A stretch of 7,219 bases of DNA from an uncultured Clostridia bacterium (GTDB taxonomy: Bacteria; Bacillota; Clostridia; RGIG6154). The notes under the pieces were generated by a model. The model was given only the letters and a program-made list of their open reading frames with translations, was not told the origin of the DNA and ran no database searches. Of this stretch, positions 1-6,897 are shown piece by piece; the first letter of the stretch is position 1; each line of letters begins with the position of its first letter. The translations under genes were made by a program, and so were the position numbers. The stretch spans positions 1 to 7,219 of the forward strand of contig CAKSHV010000070.1 in the NCBI GenBank assembly GCA_934457515.1. Direction: 5' to 3'.

Positions 1-386
1 GCTTTGTCCATATCGGTAAACACTTCGTATGCCGCTGTCGGAATGTTGTATTTTTTCATTAAATCTTTGGAGAAAATTTTGCTGCCTTCAATAATTGCCG
101 CATTTTTGTTCGGTCCGAAGCACGGAACACCGATTTCCTCCAAACGGTCCACCACGCCCAAAACCAGCGGGTCGTCGGGCGCAACAACCGCGTATTCTAT
201 GTTGTTTTCTTTCGCAAAGCGAACAATTGCGTCCGCATCGGTTGCCGAAATCGGCACACACGTCGCGTCATATGCAATGCCGCCGTTGCCGGGCAGTGCA
301 AAAATTTCGGTCACCTTTTTGCTTTCCTTTAATTTCTTTATAATGGTGTGCTCGCGGCCGCCGCCGCCGATTACTAAAACTCGCAT
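1..386 (-). CDS. purD: Phosphoribosylamine-glycine ligase (GAR synthetase), N-terminal part, cut by window edge
   Basis: This is the N-terminal 128 codons of PurD, which joins phosphoribosylamine and glycine with ATP to make GAR (step 2 of purine synthesis, cytoplasmic). The gene continues beyond the left edge, so the ATP-grasp catalytic part is not visible. Translation from the ATG at 384-386 begins MRVLVIGGGGREH, the family's N-terminal Gly-rich motif. It continues with LPGNGG (residues about 32-37), VVAPDDPLVLGVVD (about 70-83) and CFGPNKNAAIIEGSK (about 92-106), then the segment leading into the ATP-grasp domain. The usual GPE-type motif reads APDD here, a variant I take to be lineage-specific. 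The start is supported by AAGGAG at 399-404, with a rather long 12-nt spacing. The gap from the preceding transformylase stop is 26 nt, consistent with the last visible gene of the pur operon. A 145-codon open frame on the opposite strand is a shadow. Confidence 0.96.
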   Translation of the reverse strand, partial: MRVLVIGGGGREHTIIKKLKESKKVTEIFALPGNGGIAYDATCVPISATDADAIVRFAKENNIEYAVVAPDDPLVLGVVDRLEEIGVPCFGPNKNAAIIEGSKIFSKDLMKKYNIPTAAYEVFTDMDK

Positions 387-412
387 ATTTTGTTTAAACT
401 CCTTTTTAAAGT

Positions 413-1597
413 TTAGTGGTGGAACAGGCGCATGTGCGTAAATGCCATGGCAATACCCTTTTCGTTGCACGCCTTGATTACAATGTCGTCACGAATCGAG
501 CCGCCGGGCTGTGCAATATAGGAAACGCCGCTTCGCGCCGCACGCTCGATGTTGTCGTCAAACGGAAAGAATGCGTCCGAACCCAAAGCCACGCCGTGGA
601 TTTGAGATAAATACGCCTTTTTTTCCTCTTTGGTAAGCGGCTCCGGTTTTTCGGAGAAGAAGTTCTGCCAAACGCCGTCCGCCAAAACATCCTCTGAATC
701 ATCCGAAATGTAAACGTCTATGCAGTTGTCCCGCTCGGGTCTGCCGCAGGAAGCAAGGAAGGGCAGATTCAGCACCTTTTCGTGCTGGCGCAAATGCCAG
801 ATGTCTGCCTTGTTGCCCGCAAGACGGGTGCAGTGGATTCTGGACTGCTGCCCCGCGCCCACGCCGATTGCCTGCCCGTCTGCCGCATAGCAAACCGAGT
901 TGGACTGGGTGTATTTTAAGGTAATCAGCGCAATGATTAAGTCGCGCTTTGCGCTGTCCGGCAGCGTTTTGTTTTCGGTTACCAAATCGGAAAGCAGTGC
1001 TTTATCAATTTTAAAATTGTTTCTGCCCTGCTCAAACGTCACGCCGAACACCTGTTTTGTTTCTATTTCCCGGGGAATATAATTTTCATCGATTTTAACA
1101 ATATTATAGCCGCCCTTGCGCTTGGATTTTAGAATTTCAAGCGCCTCGTCGGTATAGCCGGGGGCGATAATGCCGTCCGACACCTCGCGCTTGATTAAAA
1201 GGGCGGTTGTTTTGTCGCATACATCAGATAACGCAATAAAATCACCGAACGAGCTCATTCTGTCGGTTCCGCGCGCACGCGCATAGGCACACGCTAAGGG
1301 AGAATCGTCAAGCCCTTCGATGTCGTCTACGAAACACGCTTTTTTAAGCGATTCCGGCAACGGCTGCCCGACTGCCGCCGAGGTGGGACTGACATGCTTA
1401 AAAGAAGCCGCTGCGGGCATGGACAGCGCATTTTTTAATTCTTTAACCAGCTGCCAGCTGTTAAACGCGTCTAAAAAATTGATATAACCCGGCTTGCCGT
1501 TTAAGATTTCGATTGGTAAATCCGAGCCGTCCTCCATGTAAATTCTTGCCGGCTTTTGGTTCGGATTGCAGCCGTATTTTAATTCAAATTCTTTCAT
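413..1597 (-). CDS. purH: Stand-alone AICAR formyltransferase (PurH transformylase domain without cyclohydrolase domain)
   Basis: This enzyme transfers the formyl group of 10-formyl-THF to AICAR, giving FAICAR (step 9). At 394 residues it is shorter than bifunctional PurH (about 510-590). It starts directly in the transformylase region with LKYGCNPNQ (6-14) and has no N-terminal MGS-like IMP cyclohydrolase domain. Key motifs are SFKHVSPTSAAVG (65-77), whose Lys67-His68 matches the catalytic Lys-His pair of the family; YTQSNSVCYAADGQAIG (229-245); GAGQQSRIHCTRLAG (247-261); SDAFFPFDDNIERA (340-353); and the terminal FTHMRLFHH found in full-length PurH. The start is set by GGGAGG at 1606-1611, 8 nt upstream. 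The ATG overlaps the stop of the preceding cyclohydrolase gene by 4 nt (ATGA), so translation is probably coupled. Single-domain versions have been given other names (for example purV); I use purH for the homology. The missing domain is supplied by the gene just upstream. Confidence 0.96.
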   Translation of the reverse strand: MKEFELKYGCNPNQKPARIYMEDGSDLPIEILNGKPGYINFLDAFNSWQLVKELKNALSMPAAASFKHVSPTSAAVGQPLPESLKKACFVDDIEGLDDSPLACAYARARGTDRMSSFGDFIALSDVCDKTTALLIKREVSDGIIAPGYTDEALEILKSKRKGGYNIVKIDENYIPREIETKQVFGVTFEQGRNNFKIDKALLSDLVTENKTLPDSAKRDLIIALITLKYTQSNSVCYAADGQAIGVGAGQQSRIHCTRLAGNKADIWHLRQHEKVLNLPFLASCGRPERDNCIDVYISDDSEDVLADGVWQNFFSEKPEPLTKEEKKAYLSQIHGVALGSDAFFPFDDNIERAARSGVSYIAQPGGSIRDDIVIKACNEKGIAMAFTHMRLFHH

Positions 1598-2325
1598 TTA
1601 CTTGCCCTCCCGTGCTTATTTATCATGCGGCTTTCGCTTTCTCCTGTCTTTAAATCGATAAAGCGGGTATAAAGCGAAATTTTGTTGTTTTCGTTTAAAT
1701 TCTCCCAAATATTTGCTGTAAACGCATCAATATCTCCGCTTATTTTCACGCGCTCGGGCTCGCCGCAGAAGGTTGGAATCGGGTTGCCGTCGGTAAGATA
1801 CGTGTGAATAAAATGACCGATGCCTAAAACAGGCGCATAGGAAAATGTGTAGCGGTTGCAAACCGTTCCGTTTTCGTCACCGCTTTTTAAAATGCTCATT
1901 TTGTATGTAAACTTACTGTCTTCAAACTCTAAAATGCCGCTGATTCGCGGCGTAAAATTCGGCGCGTCCGGTTCAAAAGCACGGGTGGACAGTGCCTGCT
2001 CAAAGGTTTTTCCCGTCTTTAAAAAATCGTAAACCGTGTCGGTCTGGTCGCCGTTTGTCACAATGATTTTGTTCTCAAAACGGCGCACCGGCGAGTAAAT
2101 AATCAGCGACGGGTCCTCCACCTTGCTCTCGTCAAATGGATATATCGTCACCGTTTCGCCCTTTTCCTCAAAAATGCGGTTGCGGCTGTTTTCGCTTCTG
2201 CCCATAATAAAATAGGCAAAAACCGCTTTTTCCCCGTCCTCGCTCGCACCAATGACAATTCCGCGGCCGGGATATGGATTTTCACTTAAAATTTTGTTCA
2301 GGCAAAGAGGTTCATACACGTTCAT
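1594..2325 (-). CDS. purO: IMP cyclohydrolase, PurO family
   Basis: This protein is predicted to close the purine ring, converting FAICAR to IMP (step 10). The 243 residues do not resemble the PurH cyclohydrolase domain. They match the IMP_cyclohyd/PurO family known first from methanogens: YPGRGIVIG (18-26), AYFIMGRSENSRNR (37-50), TNGDQTDTV (90-98), PNFTPRISG (122-130) and GHFIHTYLTDGNPIPTF (170-186). I recognise these from memory of the family; no search was run. It is slightly longer than archaeal PurO (about 200 residues). The ATG at 2323-2325 follows a strong GGAG (2333-2336) at 7 nt and overlaps purN by 14 nt. The stop overlaps the transformylase start by 4 nt. Position next to a transformylase lacking its own cyclohydrolase domain strongly supports the function: the two together replace bifunctional PurH. 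No signal peptide or membrane segment is visible. Confidence 0.92.
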   Translation of the reverse strand: MNVYEPLCLNKILSENPYPGRGIVIGASEDGEKAVFAYFIMGRSENSRNRIFEEKGETVTIYPFDESKVEDPSLIIYSPVRRFENKIIVTNGDQTDTVYDFLKTGKTFEQALSTRAFEPDAPNFTPRISGILEFEDSKFTYKMSILKSGDENGTVCNRYTFSYAPVLGIGHFIHTYLTDGNPIPTFCGEPERVKISGDIDAFTANIWENLNENNKISLYTRFIDLKTGESESRMINKHGRASK

Positions 2326-2932
2326 TTTCTTTCTCCTTTGCTATTTTTTGGGAAATCAGCTCGGCGGCTTTCGGAAGAATCTGCCACTCCGCCTTGCGCA
2401 TAACACGCGCCTGCAATGACTGAGGCGTGTCGTTTTTATAAACGGCAACCGCTTTCTGCAGAATAATTTCGCCGCCGTCCGGGATTTCGTTTACAAAATG
2501 CACCGTCGCACCTGTCACTTTCACGCCATACTCAAGCGCCGCCTCGTGCACTTTAAGACCGTAAAACCCTTTTCCGCAAAAGGACGGAATGAGGGACGGA
2601 TGCACATTGATAATGCGGTTTTCAAAGGTTTTCACAAATTTTGTGCTTAAAATGCTCATAAAGCCCGCAAGCACAATTAAATCGATATTATTTTCCTTTA
2701 AAACGGAAATGAGTTTATCTTCAAAACCGTCGCCATACTCTTTTTTGCGGACAACCGCCGTTAAAATGCCGTTCTTTTTTGCGCGCTCCAACGCGTAGGC
2801 GCCCTCGACATTTGAAATCACGATTTTAATTTCGCCGCTTTTGATTATGCCGCTTTGCTGCGCGTCAATCAAAGCCTGCAAATTCGTTCCGCCGCCCGAA
2901 ACCAAAACGGCAATGTTTACTTTATTTAACAT
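2312..2932 (-). CDS. purN: Phosphoribosylglycinamide formyltransferase (GAR transformylase)
   Basis: PurN formylates GAR using 10-formyl-THF, giving FGAR (step 3). The 206-residue protein is close to the family norm. [13 protein letters not shown] (9-21) is the N-terminal phosphate-binding motif. [12 protein letters not shown] (107-118) carries the catalytic Asn109 and His111. [19 protein letters not shown] (141-159) carries the catalytic Asp152. These are the counterparts of the Asn/His/Asp triad known from the E. coli enzyme. The ATG at 2930-2932 overlaps the end of purM by 7 nt, with GAGGG at 2942-2946 as its ribosome binding site, 9 nt away. The 3' end overlaps purO by 14 nt. This is one of two 10-formyl-THF-dependent enzymes in the operon, which fits control by a riboswitch for ZMP/ZTP, signals of folate shortage. 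The C-terminal tail, from about residue 195, is charged and Lys/Glu-rich, probably disordered. Confidence 0.97.
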   Translation of the reverse strand: MLNKVNIAVLVSGGGTNLQALIDAQQSGIIKSGEIKIVISNVEGAYALERAKKNGILTAVVRKKEYGDGFEDKLISVLKENNIDLIVLAGFMSILSTKFVKTFENRIINVHPSLIPSFCGKGFYGLKVHEAALEYGVKVTGATVHFVNEIPDGGEIILQKAVAVYKNDTPQSLQARVMRKAEWQILPKAAELISQKIAKEKENERV

Positions 2933-3960
2933 AAAACAACACCCTCGTCCGACTCGGTCACTTCGCCCATAATATAGGCGTCTTCGCCGTTTGCTTTTAA
3001 TATTTCAATCGCCTTGTCCGCATTTTCTTTTGCAACCACAACGCTCATGCCAACGCCCATGTTAAAGGTGTTAAACATGTCGCGCTCCGGAATATTGCCG
3101 ACCTTTGCAATCAAATCAAAAATGGGCAGTACGCGAACCGCGCTTTTTTCAATTTTTGCGGAATATCCTTTCGGAATGCTTCTCGGAATGTTTTCGTAAA
3201 AACCGCCGCCCGTGATGTGTGAAACGGCTTTGACCTCCATTGCCTCGAACAGCGCCAGCATGGGTTTAACGTAAATTTTGGTAGGCGTAAGCAGAGTTTT
3301 GCCGACCGATGCACCCAAAAATTTGTTTTTCGCTTTTATATCGGCATTTTCCACGTCAAACACCTTGCGCACAAGCGAAAAGCCGTTGGAATGAACGCCG
3401 CTTGAGGGCAGCGCGATAATCACGTCGCCTTTTTTAACGGTCTTATTGTTTAAAATTTTATTCTTGTCCACAACGCCGACCGAAAAGCCTGCCAAATCAT
3501 ACTCATCAACCGGATAAAATCCCGGCATTTCAGCCGTTTCGCCGCCGATTAACGCCGCACCCGACTGCACGCAGCCCTCTGCTACGCCCGACACAATCTG
3601 TGCAATTTTTTCGGGATAGTTTTTGCCGACCGCAATATAGTCCAAAAACAGCAGCGGCTTTGCACCGCAGCAGATAATATCGTTTACGCACATGGCAACA
3701 CAGTCAATGCCGACCGTGTCGTGCTTGTCCATTAAAAACGCCATTTTCAGCTTTGTGCCCACGCCGTCCGTTCCGCTGACCAGAACGGGTTTTGAAATCC
3801 CGGTTAAATCCAGCTCGAACAAACCGCCGAACCCGCCGATGTCCGAAAGCGCGCCCGCTGTCATGGTGCGTGCAATGTGCTTTTTCATCAGTTCAACCGC
3901 TTTGTAGCCGGCGGTGATGTCCACGCCCGCCTCTTTATAACTTTCGCTGAAACTTTTCAT
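2926..3960 (-). CDS. purM: Phosphoribosylformylglycinamidine cyclo-ligase (AIR synthetase)
   Basis: PurM uses ATP to close the imidazole ring of FGAM, giving AIR (step 5). The 344 residues match the usual length. Motifs in order are YKAVELMK (19-26), [11 protein letters not shown] (62-72, nucleotide-binding loop), [17 protein letters not shown] (86-102), [11 protein letters not shown] (139-149), [13 protein letters not shown] (186-198), [13 protein letters not shown] (248-260) and [11 protein letters not shown] (295-305). All are typical of the PurM/PurL ATP-binding superfamily, PurM branch. The ATG at 3958-3960 lies 2 nt after the purF stop and has GAGGA at 3967-3971, inside the purF 3' end, as its ribosome binding site. 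That implies coupling to purF. The gene order purF-purM-purN is common in Bacillota. The preceding step's enzyme (PurL, or PurLQS) is not in the window, so FGAM must be supplied by genes elsewhere or beyond the left edge. Confidence 0.98.
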   Translation of the reverse strand: MKSFSESYKEAGVDITAGYKAVELMKKHIARTMTAGALSDIGGFGGLFELDLTGISKPVLVSGTDGVGTKLKMAFLMDKHDTVGIDCVAMCVNDIICCGAKPLLFLDYIAVGKNYPEKIAQIVSGVAEGCVQSGAALIGGETAEMPGFYPVDEYDLAGFSVGVVDKNKILNNKTVKKGDVIIALPSSGVHSNGFSLVRKVFDVENADIKAKNKFLGASVGKTLLTPTKIYVKPMLALFEAMEVKAVSHITGGGFYENIPRSIPKGYSAKIEKSAVRVLPIFDLIAKVGNIPERDMFNTFNMGVGMSVVVAKENADKAIEILKANGEDAYIMGEVTESDEGVVLC

Positions 3961-3962
3961 TC

Positions 3963-5396
3963 TTAGTCCTCGCTTTCCGAAATTTTCCGCTCAAAACGGC
4001 TTTTGGCGGTGTTTGTGGGAACCTCTGCCGGATACTCCGTGCCGAAACAGCCGGTGCAAAATCCCTTGCAGCCCTCGCCCTGGGCAATTTTCGTTACATT
4101 GTCCACACTTAAATACCCAATGCTGTCCACGCCGATAATGTTTTTAATTTCATCTAATGTATGGTTGCACGCAATCAAGCTGTCTTTTGAATCGATATCC
4201 GTACCGTAATAGCAGGGATTTACAAAAGGCGGCGCCGAAACGCGCATGTGCACCTCTAACGCACCCGCCTCGCGCAGAAGTTTTACAATTCTGGCGCTTG
4301 TTGTGCCGCGCACAATCGAATCGTCGATTAAAACCACACGCTTGCCCGAAACCGTTTCGGACACGGGATTTAACTTGATTTTCACCTTATTTTCGCGGCT
4401 TTTCTGCCCCGGTGAAATAAAGGTTCTGCCGATATATTTGTTTTTGATGAAACCGATTCCGTACGGAATACCCGACTGGCGGGAAAATCCGATTGCCGCG
4501 TCAATTCCCGAATCGGGAACGCCGATGACGATGTCCGCCTGTACGGGGTGTTCAAGCGCCAAAAATGCACCTGCACGCAAGCGCGCCGAATGAACCGAGC
4601 AGCCGTCTATCACCGAATCGGGACGGGCAAAATAAATGTATTCAAACACGCAGGTAGACTGCTTTCTTTTCCCGCAGTGCTCGGTTATGCTTTTCACACC
4701 GTCTTTGGAAAAGACCAGAACCTCGCCCGGCTCCAAATCGCGGATAAACGAAGCGCCCGCCGCGTCCAAAGCACAGCTCTCGGATGCCACAACAAAGCTG
4801 CCGTCCTCTGTTTTTCCGTAGCAAAGGGGACGGAATCCGTTCGGGTCGCGCACCGCAATTAATTTCGAGGGCGACATAATCACCAAAGAATACGCACCCA
4901 AAATGCGGTCCATCGCGCGGCTTACCGCCTCTTCAATGGTCGGTGCGTTTAACCGCTCGCGCGTGATAATATAAGAAATAACTTCCGTGTCGCTTGTGGT
5001 GTGGAAAATCGAGCCGTTTAATTCCAGCTCGCGCCGAAGCTCATAGGAATTGGTTAGGTTGCCGTTGTGTGCAAGCGCCATTCTGCCCTTAATGTGGTTT
5101 ACAACAATGGGCTGCGCGTTTAATCTGCCGTCCGTTCCCGTTGTGCCGTAGCGCACGTGACCGACCGCAATATTGCCCTCGCCGAGTTTGGAAAGAGTGT
5201 CTGCGTCAAACACATCGTTTACAAGCCCCACGTCTTTATACGTGTTGAACACGCCGTCGTCATTAACCACAATACCGCAGCTTTCCTGTCCGCGGTGCTG
5301 CAGGGCAAATAAACCGTAATAAACCGTGCTTGCCAAATCCGTTTTCAGCGGGCTGAACACGCCGAACACGCCGCATTCTTCTCTGAGATTACTCAT
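3963..5396 (-). CDS. purF: Amidophosphoribosyltransferase (glutamine PRPP amidotransferase), Fe-S type with propeptide
   Basis: PurF catalyses the committed step, PRPP plus glutamine to phosphoribosylamine. The 477-residue protein starts MSNLREE followed by Cys8-GVFGV. In this family Cys8 would become the N-terminal nucleophile after removal of the short propeptide. The Ntn glutaminase domain shows HVRYGTTG (80-87), HNGNLTN (110-116) and TTSDTEVI (133-140). The phosphoribosyltransferase domain shows the PRPP loop [13 protein letters not shown] (354-366). Cys249, Cys395 and the CTGC pair Cys447/Cys450 lie where the Bacillus-type enzyme binds its 4Fe-4S cluster, so this should be the oxygen-sensitive, Fe-S-containing form. 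The ATG (5394-5396) overlaps the purC stop by 4 nt and has a strong GGAGG at 5403-5407. Feedback inhibition by purine nucleotides is expected from the family but cannot be read here. Confidence 0.98.
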   Translation of the reverse strand: MSNLREECGVFGVFSPLKTDLASTVYYGLFALQHRGQESCGIVVNDDGVFNTYKDVGLVNDVFDADTLSKLGEGNIAVGHVRYGTTGTDGRLNAQPIVVNHIKGRMALAHNGNLTNSYELRRELELNGSIFHTTSDTEVISYIITRERLNAPTIEEAVSRAMDRILGAYSLVIMSPSKLIAVRDPNGFRPLCYGKTEDGSFVVASESCALDAAGASFIRDLEPGEVLVFSKDGVKSITEHCGKRKQSTCVFEYIYFARPDSVIDGCSVHSARLRAGAFLALEHPVQADIVIGVPDSGIDAAIGFSRQSGIPYGIGFIKNKYIGRTFISPGQKSRENKVKIKLNPVSETVSGKRVVLIDDSIVRGTTSARIVKLLREAGALEVHMRVSAPPFVNPCYYGTDIDSKDSLIACNHTLDEIKNIIGVDSIGYLSVDNVTKIAQGEGCKGFCTGCFGTEYPAEVPTNTAKSRFERKISESED

Positions 5397-6109
5397 TGAT
5401 TACCTCCGAAAATTCTGTTCATCATTTCACTGTATGCCTCTTCAACGCCGCCCAAATCTCTGCGGAAACGGTCTTTGTCCAGCTTTTCATGGGTGGTTGC
5501 ATCCCAAAAGCGGCAGGTATCGGGTGAAATTTCGTCTGCCAAAATAATTTTGCCGTCCGGCGTTTTGCCGAATTCAATTTTAAAGTCTACCAAATCAATA
5601 TTGATTTTCTTAAAGAAATCTTTTAAAAATGCGTTAATTTTAAATGTATAGCCCGAAATGGTGTCCAAGTCATCTTTGGTTGCCCATCCACACGCAATAA
5701 TATGATAATCGTTCACCATCGGGTCGCCGAGCGCGTCGTCTTTATAGCAGTATTCCAGCGTCGGACAAAGAAGCTTTGTGCCCTCTTCCACTCCAAACCG
5801 CTTGGAAAACGAGCCTGCCGCAATGTTGCGCACAATCACTTCAAGCGGAACAATGGATACTTTTTTAACAACCGTTTCGCGGTCGTTTAATTCTTCAACA
5901 AAATGAGTCGGAATGCCCTCTTTTTCAAGCAGCTGCATTAAATAGTTCGACATTTTGTTGTTCACAACGCCCTTGCCCGCAATGGTTCCCTTTTTCAAAC
6001 CGTTAAATGCGGTTGCGTCGTCCTTGTAGGAAACAATACAATAGTTGTCATCATTTGTCGCAAACACCTTTTTTGCCTTACCCTCATACATCTGTGCCAT
6101 TTTTTCCAT
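5393..6109 (-). CDS. purC: Phosphoribosylaminoimidazole-succinocarboxamide synthase (SAICAR synthetase)
   Basis: PurC joins CAIR and aspartate with ATP to give SAICAR (step 7). The 238 residues match the compact bacterial form. Motifs are [10 protein letters not shown] (7-16, nucleotide-binding start), DDATAFNG (30-37), [14 protein letters not shown] (87-100) and [14 protein letters not shown] (190-203), the family's two signature regions. The start at 6107-6109 is supported by GAGAGG at 6119-6124, 9 nt upstream. A second in-frame ATG three codons later (MAQMYEG) is possible but less well placed. It follows purE after an 89-nt gap that can fold, the only sizeable gap inside the operon. Its stop overlaps the purF ATG by 4 nt. 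The next enzyme in the pathway, PurB, is not present here. Confidence 0.97.
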   Translation of the reverse strand: MEKMAQMYEGKAKKVFATNDDNYCIVSYKDDATAFNGLKKGTIAGKGVVNNKMSNYLMQLLEKEGIPTHFVEELNDRETVVKKVSIVPLEVIVRNIAAGSFSKRFGVEEGTKLLCPTLEYCYKDDALGDPMVNDYHIIACGWATKDDLDTISGYTFKINAFLKDFFKKINIDLVDFKIEFGKTPDGKIILADEISPDTCRFWDATTHEKLDKDRFRRDLGGVEEAYSEMMNRIFGGNQ

Positions 6110-6146
6110 TCTGAACAGCCTCTCTTTCCGCTAATTAAAATAAATT

Positions 6147-6192
6147 TTTAGTTTCTGCTAAAGCACGGCGAATTTTATAAAAATCCGCCGTG
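6147..6192 (-). other. Structured purE-purC spacer: two hairpins
   Basis: The 89-nt spacer (6110-6198) holds two inverted repeats. The larger pairs CACGGCG (6164-6170) with CGCCGTG (6186-6192) and, after an A/C mismatch, ATTTT with AAAAT around a 3-nt loop. That makes 12 pairs in all. The smaller pairs TTTAG (6147-6151) with CTAAA (6158-6162). On the operon (minus) strand the large stem is followed by CTTTAGCAG, not a U-run, so it is a poor terminator. The small stem is followed by AATTTATTTT, so weak partial termination is possible. On the plus strand the large stem is followed by TCGTTTTT, a terminator-like layout for antisense transcription. A role in mRNA processing or stability between purE and the rest is also possible. 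The structure is seen; its function is inferred. Confidence 0.5.
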
Positions 6193-6198
6193 TCGTTT

Positions 6199-6690
6199 TT
6201 ACCTATATTTTTCGTATATTGCCTTGTCTTTTTCAAGCACTTTTCGTGAAGATTCCGCGCGCAAATCGTCCAAACGCGCAGCTAATGCTTCATCGCCGAC
6301 CGATAAAATTTCAGCCGCAAGCAGCGCCGCATTTGCCGCGCCGTCTATCGCAACGGTTGCAACCGGTATGCCGGACGGCATCTGCACGGTTGAAAGCAGC
6401 GCGTCAAGCCCATCGAGGGTTGAAGATTTAACCGGGATTCCGATTACGGGCAAAGTTGTGTTTGCCGCAATCGCGCCCGCTAAGTGCGCAGCCTTGCCGG
6501 CAGCCGCAATCAGTGCGCCGAACCCGTTTTCTCTTGCGCTTTTTGAAAATACGCGTGCCTCTTCGGGCGTTCGGTGCGCCGAAAAAACATGCACTTCAAA
6601 AGGGACTGACAGTTCCTTTAAAGTTGTAATCGCCTTTTCAACAACCGGCAAATCGCTGTCGCTTCCCATAATAATACCGACTTTTTTCAT
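6199..6690 (-). CDS. purE: N5-carboxyaminoimidazole ribonucleotide mutase (PurE)
   Basis: PurE handles the carboxylation step leading to CAIR (step 6): class I enzymes isomerise N5-CAIR made by PurK, class II enzymes carboxylate AIR directly. The 163 residues match the single-domain bacterial form. Motifs are IIMGSDSDLP (6-15, phosphate-binding), FSAHRTPEE (36-44) with His39 as the expected catalytic histidine, AAAGKAAHLAG (62-72), and LDALLSTVQMPSGIPVATVAI (95-115). The AHLAG and VQMPSGIPVATVAI wording points to class I. However, the residue before AAHL is Lys66 where class I usually has Gly, and no purK is adjacent, so the assignment of substrate is less certain than the family. The start has an excellent GGAGG (6698-6702) at 7 nt. 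It is the first gene after the riboswitch leader. A 172-codon open frame on the other strand is a shadow. Confidence 0.96.
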   Translation of the reverse strand: MKKVGIIMGSDSDLPVVEKAITTLKELSVPFEVHVFSAHRTPEEARVFSKSARENGFGALIAAAGKAAHLAGAIAANTTLPVIGIPVKSSTLDGLDALLSTVQMPSGIPVATVAIDGAANAALLAAEILSVGDEALAARLDDLRAESSRKVLEKDKAIYEKYR

Positions 6691-6721
6691 TTTCTTTCCT
6701 CCGTTTCCGAAAATAAAGTGG

Positions 6722-6770
6722 AATAAAAACGGACAGTCCTAACCCGTTAAAATAAACGATAGGGCTGCCC
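6722..6770 (-). terminator. Riboswitch-controlled intrinsic terminator in the purE leader
   Basis: On the minus strand, positions 6770-6755 pair with 6748-6731 around the 6-nt loop 6754-6749. The pairs are GGGCAG with CUGUCC (one G-U), then after a C/A mismatch CCUA with UAGG. After a small U/U and bulge irregularity, CGUU pairs with AACG through one bulged G. The stem is followed by G and UUUUU (6729-6725), then AUU. The 5' arm begins inside the conserved CUGGGCA of the aptamer (6772-6766), so aptamer folding and terminator folding exclude each other. Ligand binding should therefore allow read-through into purE. Transcripts that stop here would be about 140 nt long. Confidence 0.85.
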
Positions 6771-6842
6771 AGACGGTCGACAATTTTTGTTCTTCCCTGC
6801 TCCCCTGCGGTAAGCCCCGCACATCCGTCAGTTACAGGAAAA
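6766..6842 (-). ncRNA. ZTP (pfl-type) riboswitch aptamer
   Basis: The purE leader matches the ZTP/ZMP riboswitch. P1 pairs UUUUCCUG (6842-6835) with CAGGGAAGA (6799-6791), allowing one bulged G. The conserved AACUGACGG internal loop lies at 6833-6825. P2 is the perfect hairpin UGCGG/CCGCA (6821-6817 with 6810-6806). The conserved GGGGAGC is at 6805-6799. After an AU-rich linker, P3 pairs UGUC (6782-6779) with GGCA (6769-6766). Its loop carries CCGUC (6776-6772), which is perfectly complementary to GACGG (6829-6825) and would form the class's pseudoknot. The common GGCG:CGCC pairing appears here as GACGG:CCGUC, a compensated change. The ligand, ZMP or ZTP, rises when 10-formyl-THF is low. With the adjoining terminator this should be a genetic ON switch for the pur operon. 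Recognition is from memory of the consensus. Confidence 0.93.
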
Positions 6843-6868
6843 CTTTTCAATATTTAAACTACATTCTT

Positions 6869-6897
6869 ATTATAAACGAAAACTCAAAAAATGTCAA
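6869..6897 (-). promoter_or_regulatory. Sigma-A-type promoter of the pur operon
   Basis: On the minus strand, TTGACA (6897-6892) and TATAAT (6874-6869) are separated by exactly 17 nt, a perfect consensus for the housekeeping sigma factor. Transcription should start near 6862, about 20 nt before the riboswitch and about 172 nt before the purE ATG. No convincing PurR-type operator overlaps it. A promoter this strong with a terminator-linked riboswitch suggests that control is mainly by attenuation. Confidence 0.9.

Noticed and set aside
4..441. 145-codon open frame on the plus strand over the purD start and the end of the transformylase gene
   Set aside because: It is antisense to recognisable PurD sequence, has no family resemblance, and lacks a supporting ribosome binding site in the window.
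2312..2325. The 14-nt purN-purO overlap as a possible frameshift or wrong start
   Set aside because: purO has a well-placed strong ribosome binding site at its ATG, and both proteins show normal family ends, so the overlap is an ordinary coupling junction.
6224..6742. 172-codon open frame on the plus strand opposite purE
   Set aside because: Its low-complexity Ala/Ser-rich translation is typical of the antisense frame of an Ala-rich gene. It also runs over the purE ribosome binding site and riboswitch terminator.
6638..6850. 70-codon minus-strand frame across the purE leader, possible leader peptide
   Set aside because: It lies across the riboswitch helices and the terminator, so the open frame is explained by the RNA structure. 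No good start signal was seen, and it runs into purE in another frame.
6691..6862. Purine (guanine/adenine), PRPP or tetrahydrofolate riboswitch in the leader
   Set aside because: The diagnostic segments of the purine class (such as the conserved three-way junction bases) are not present, while the GGGGAGC, CUGGGCA and pseudoknot pattern fits the ZTP class.
6871..6883. AAACGAAAAC near the pur -10 as a PurR box
   Set aside because: Only the central CGAA resembles the Bacillus PurBox; flanking bases do not match and no second inverted copy is present.
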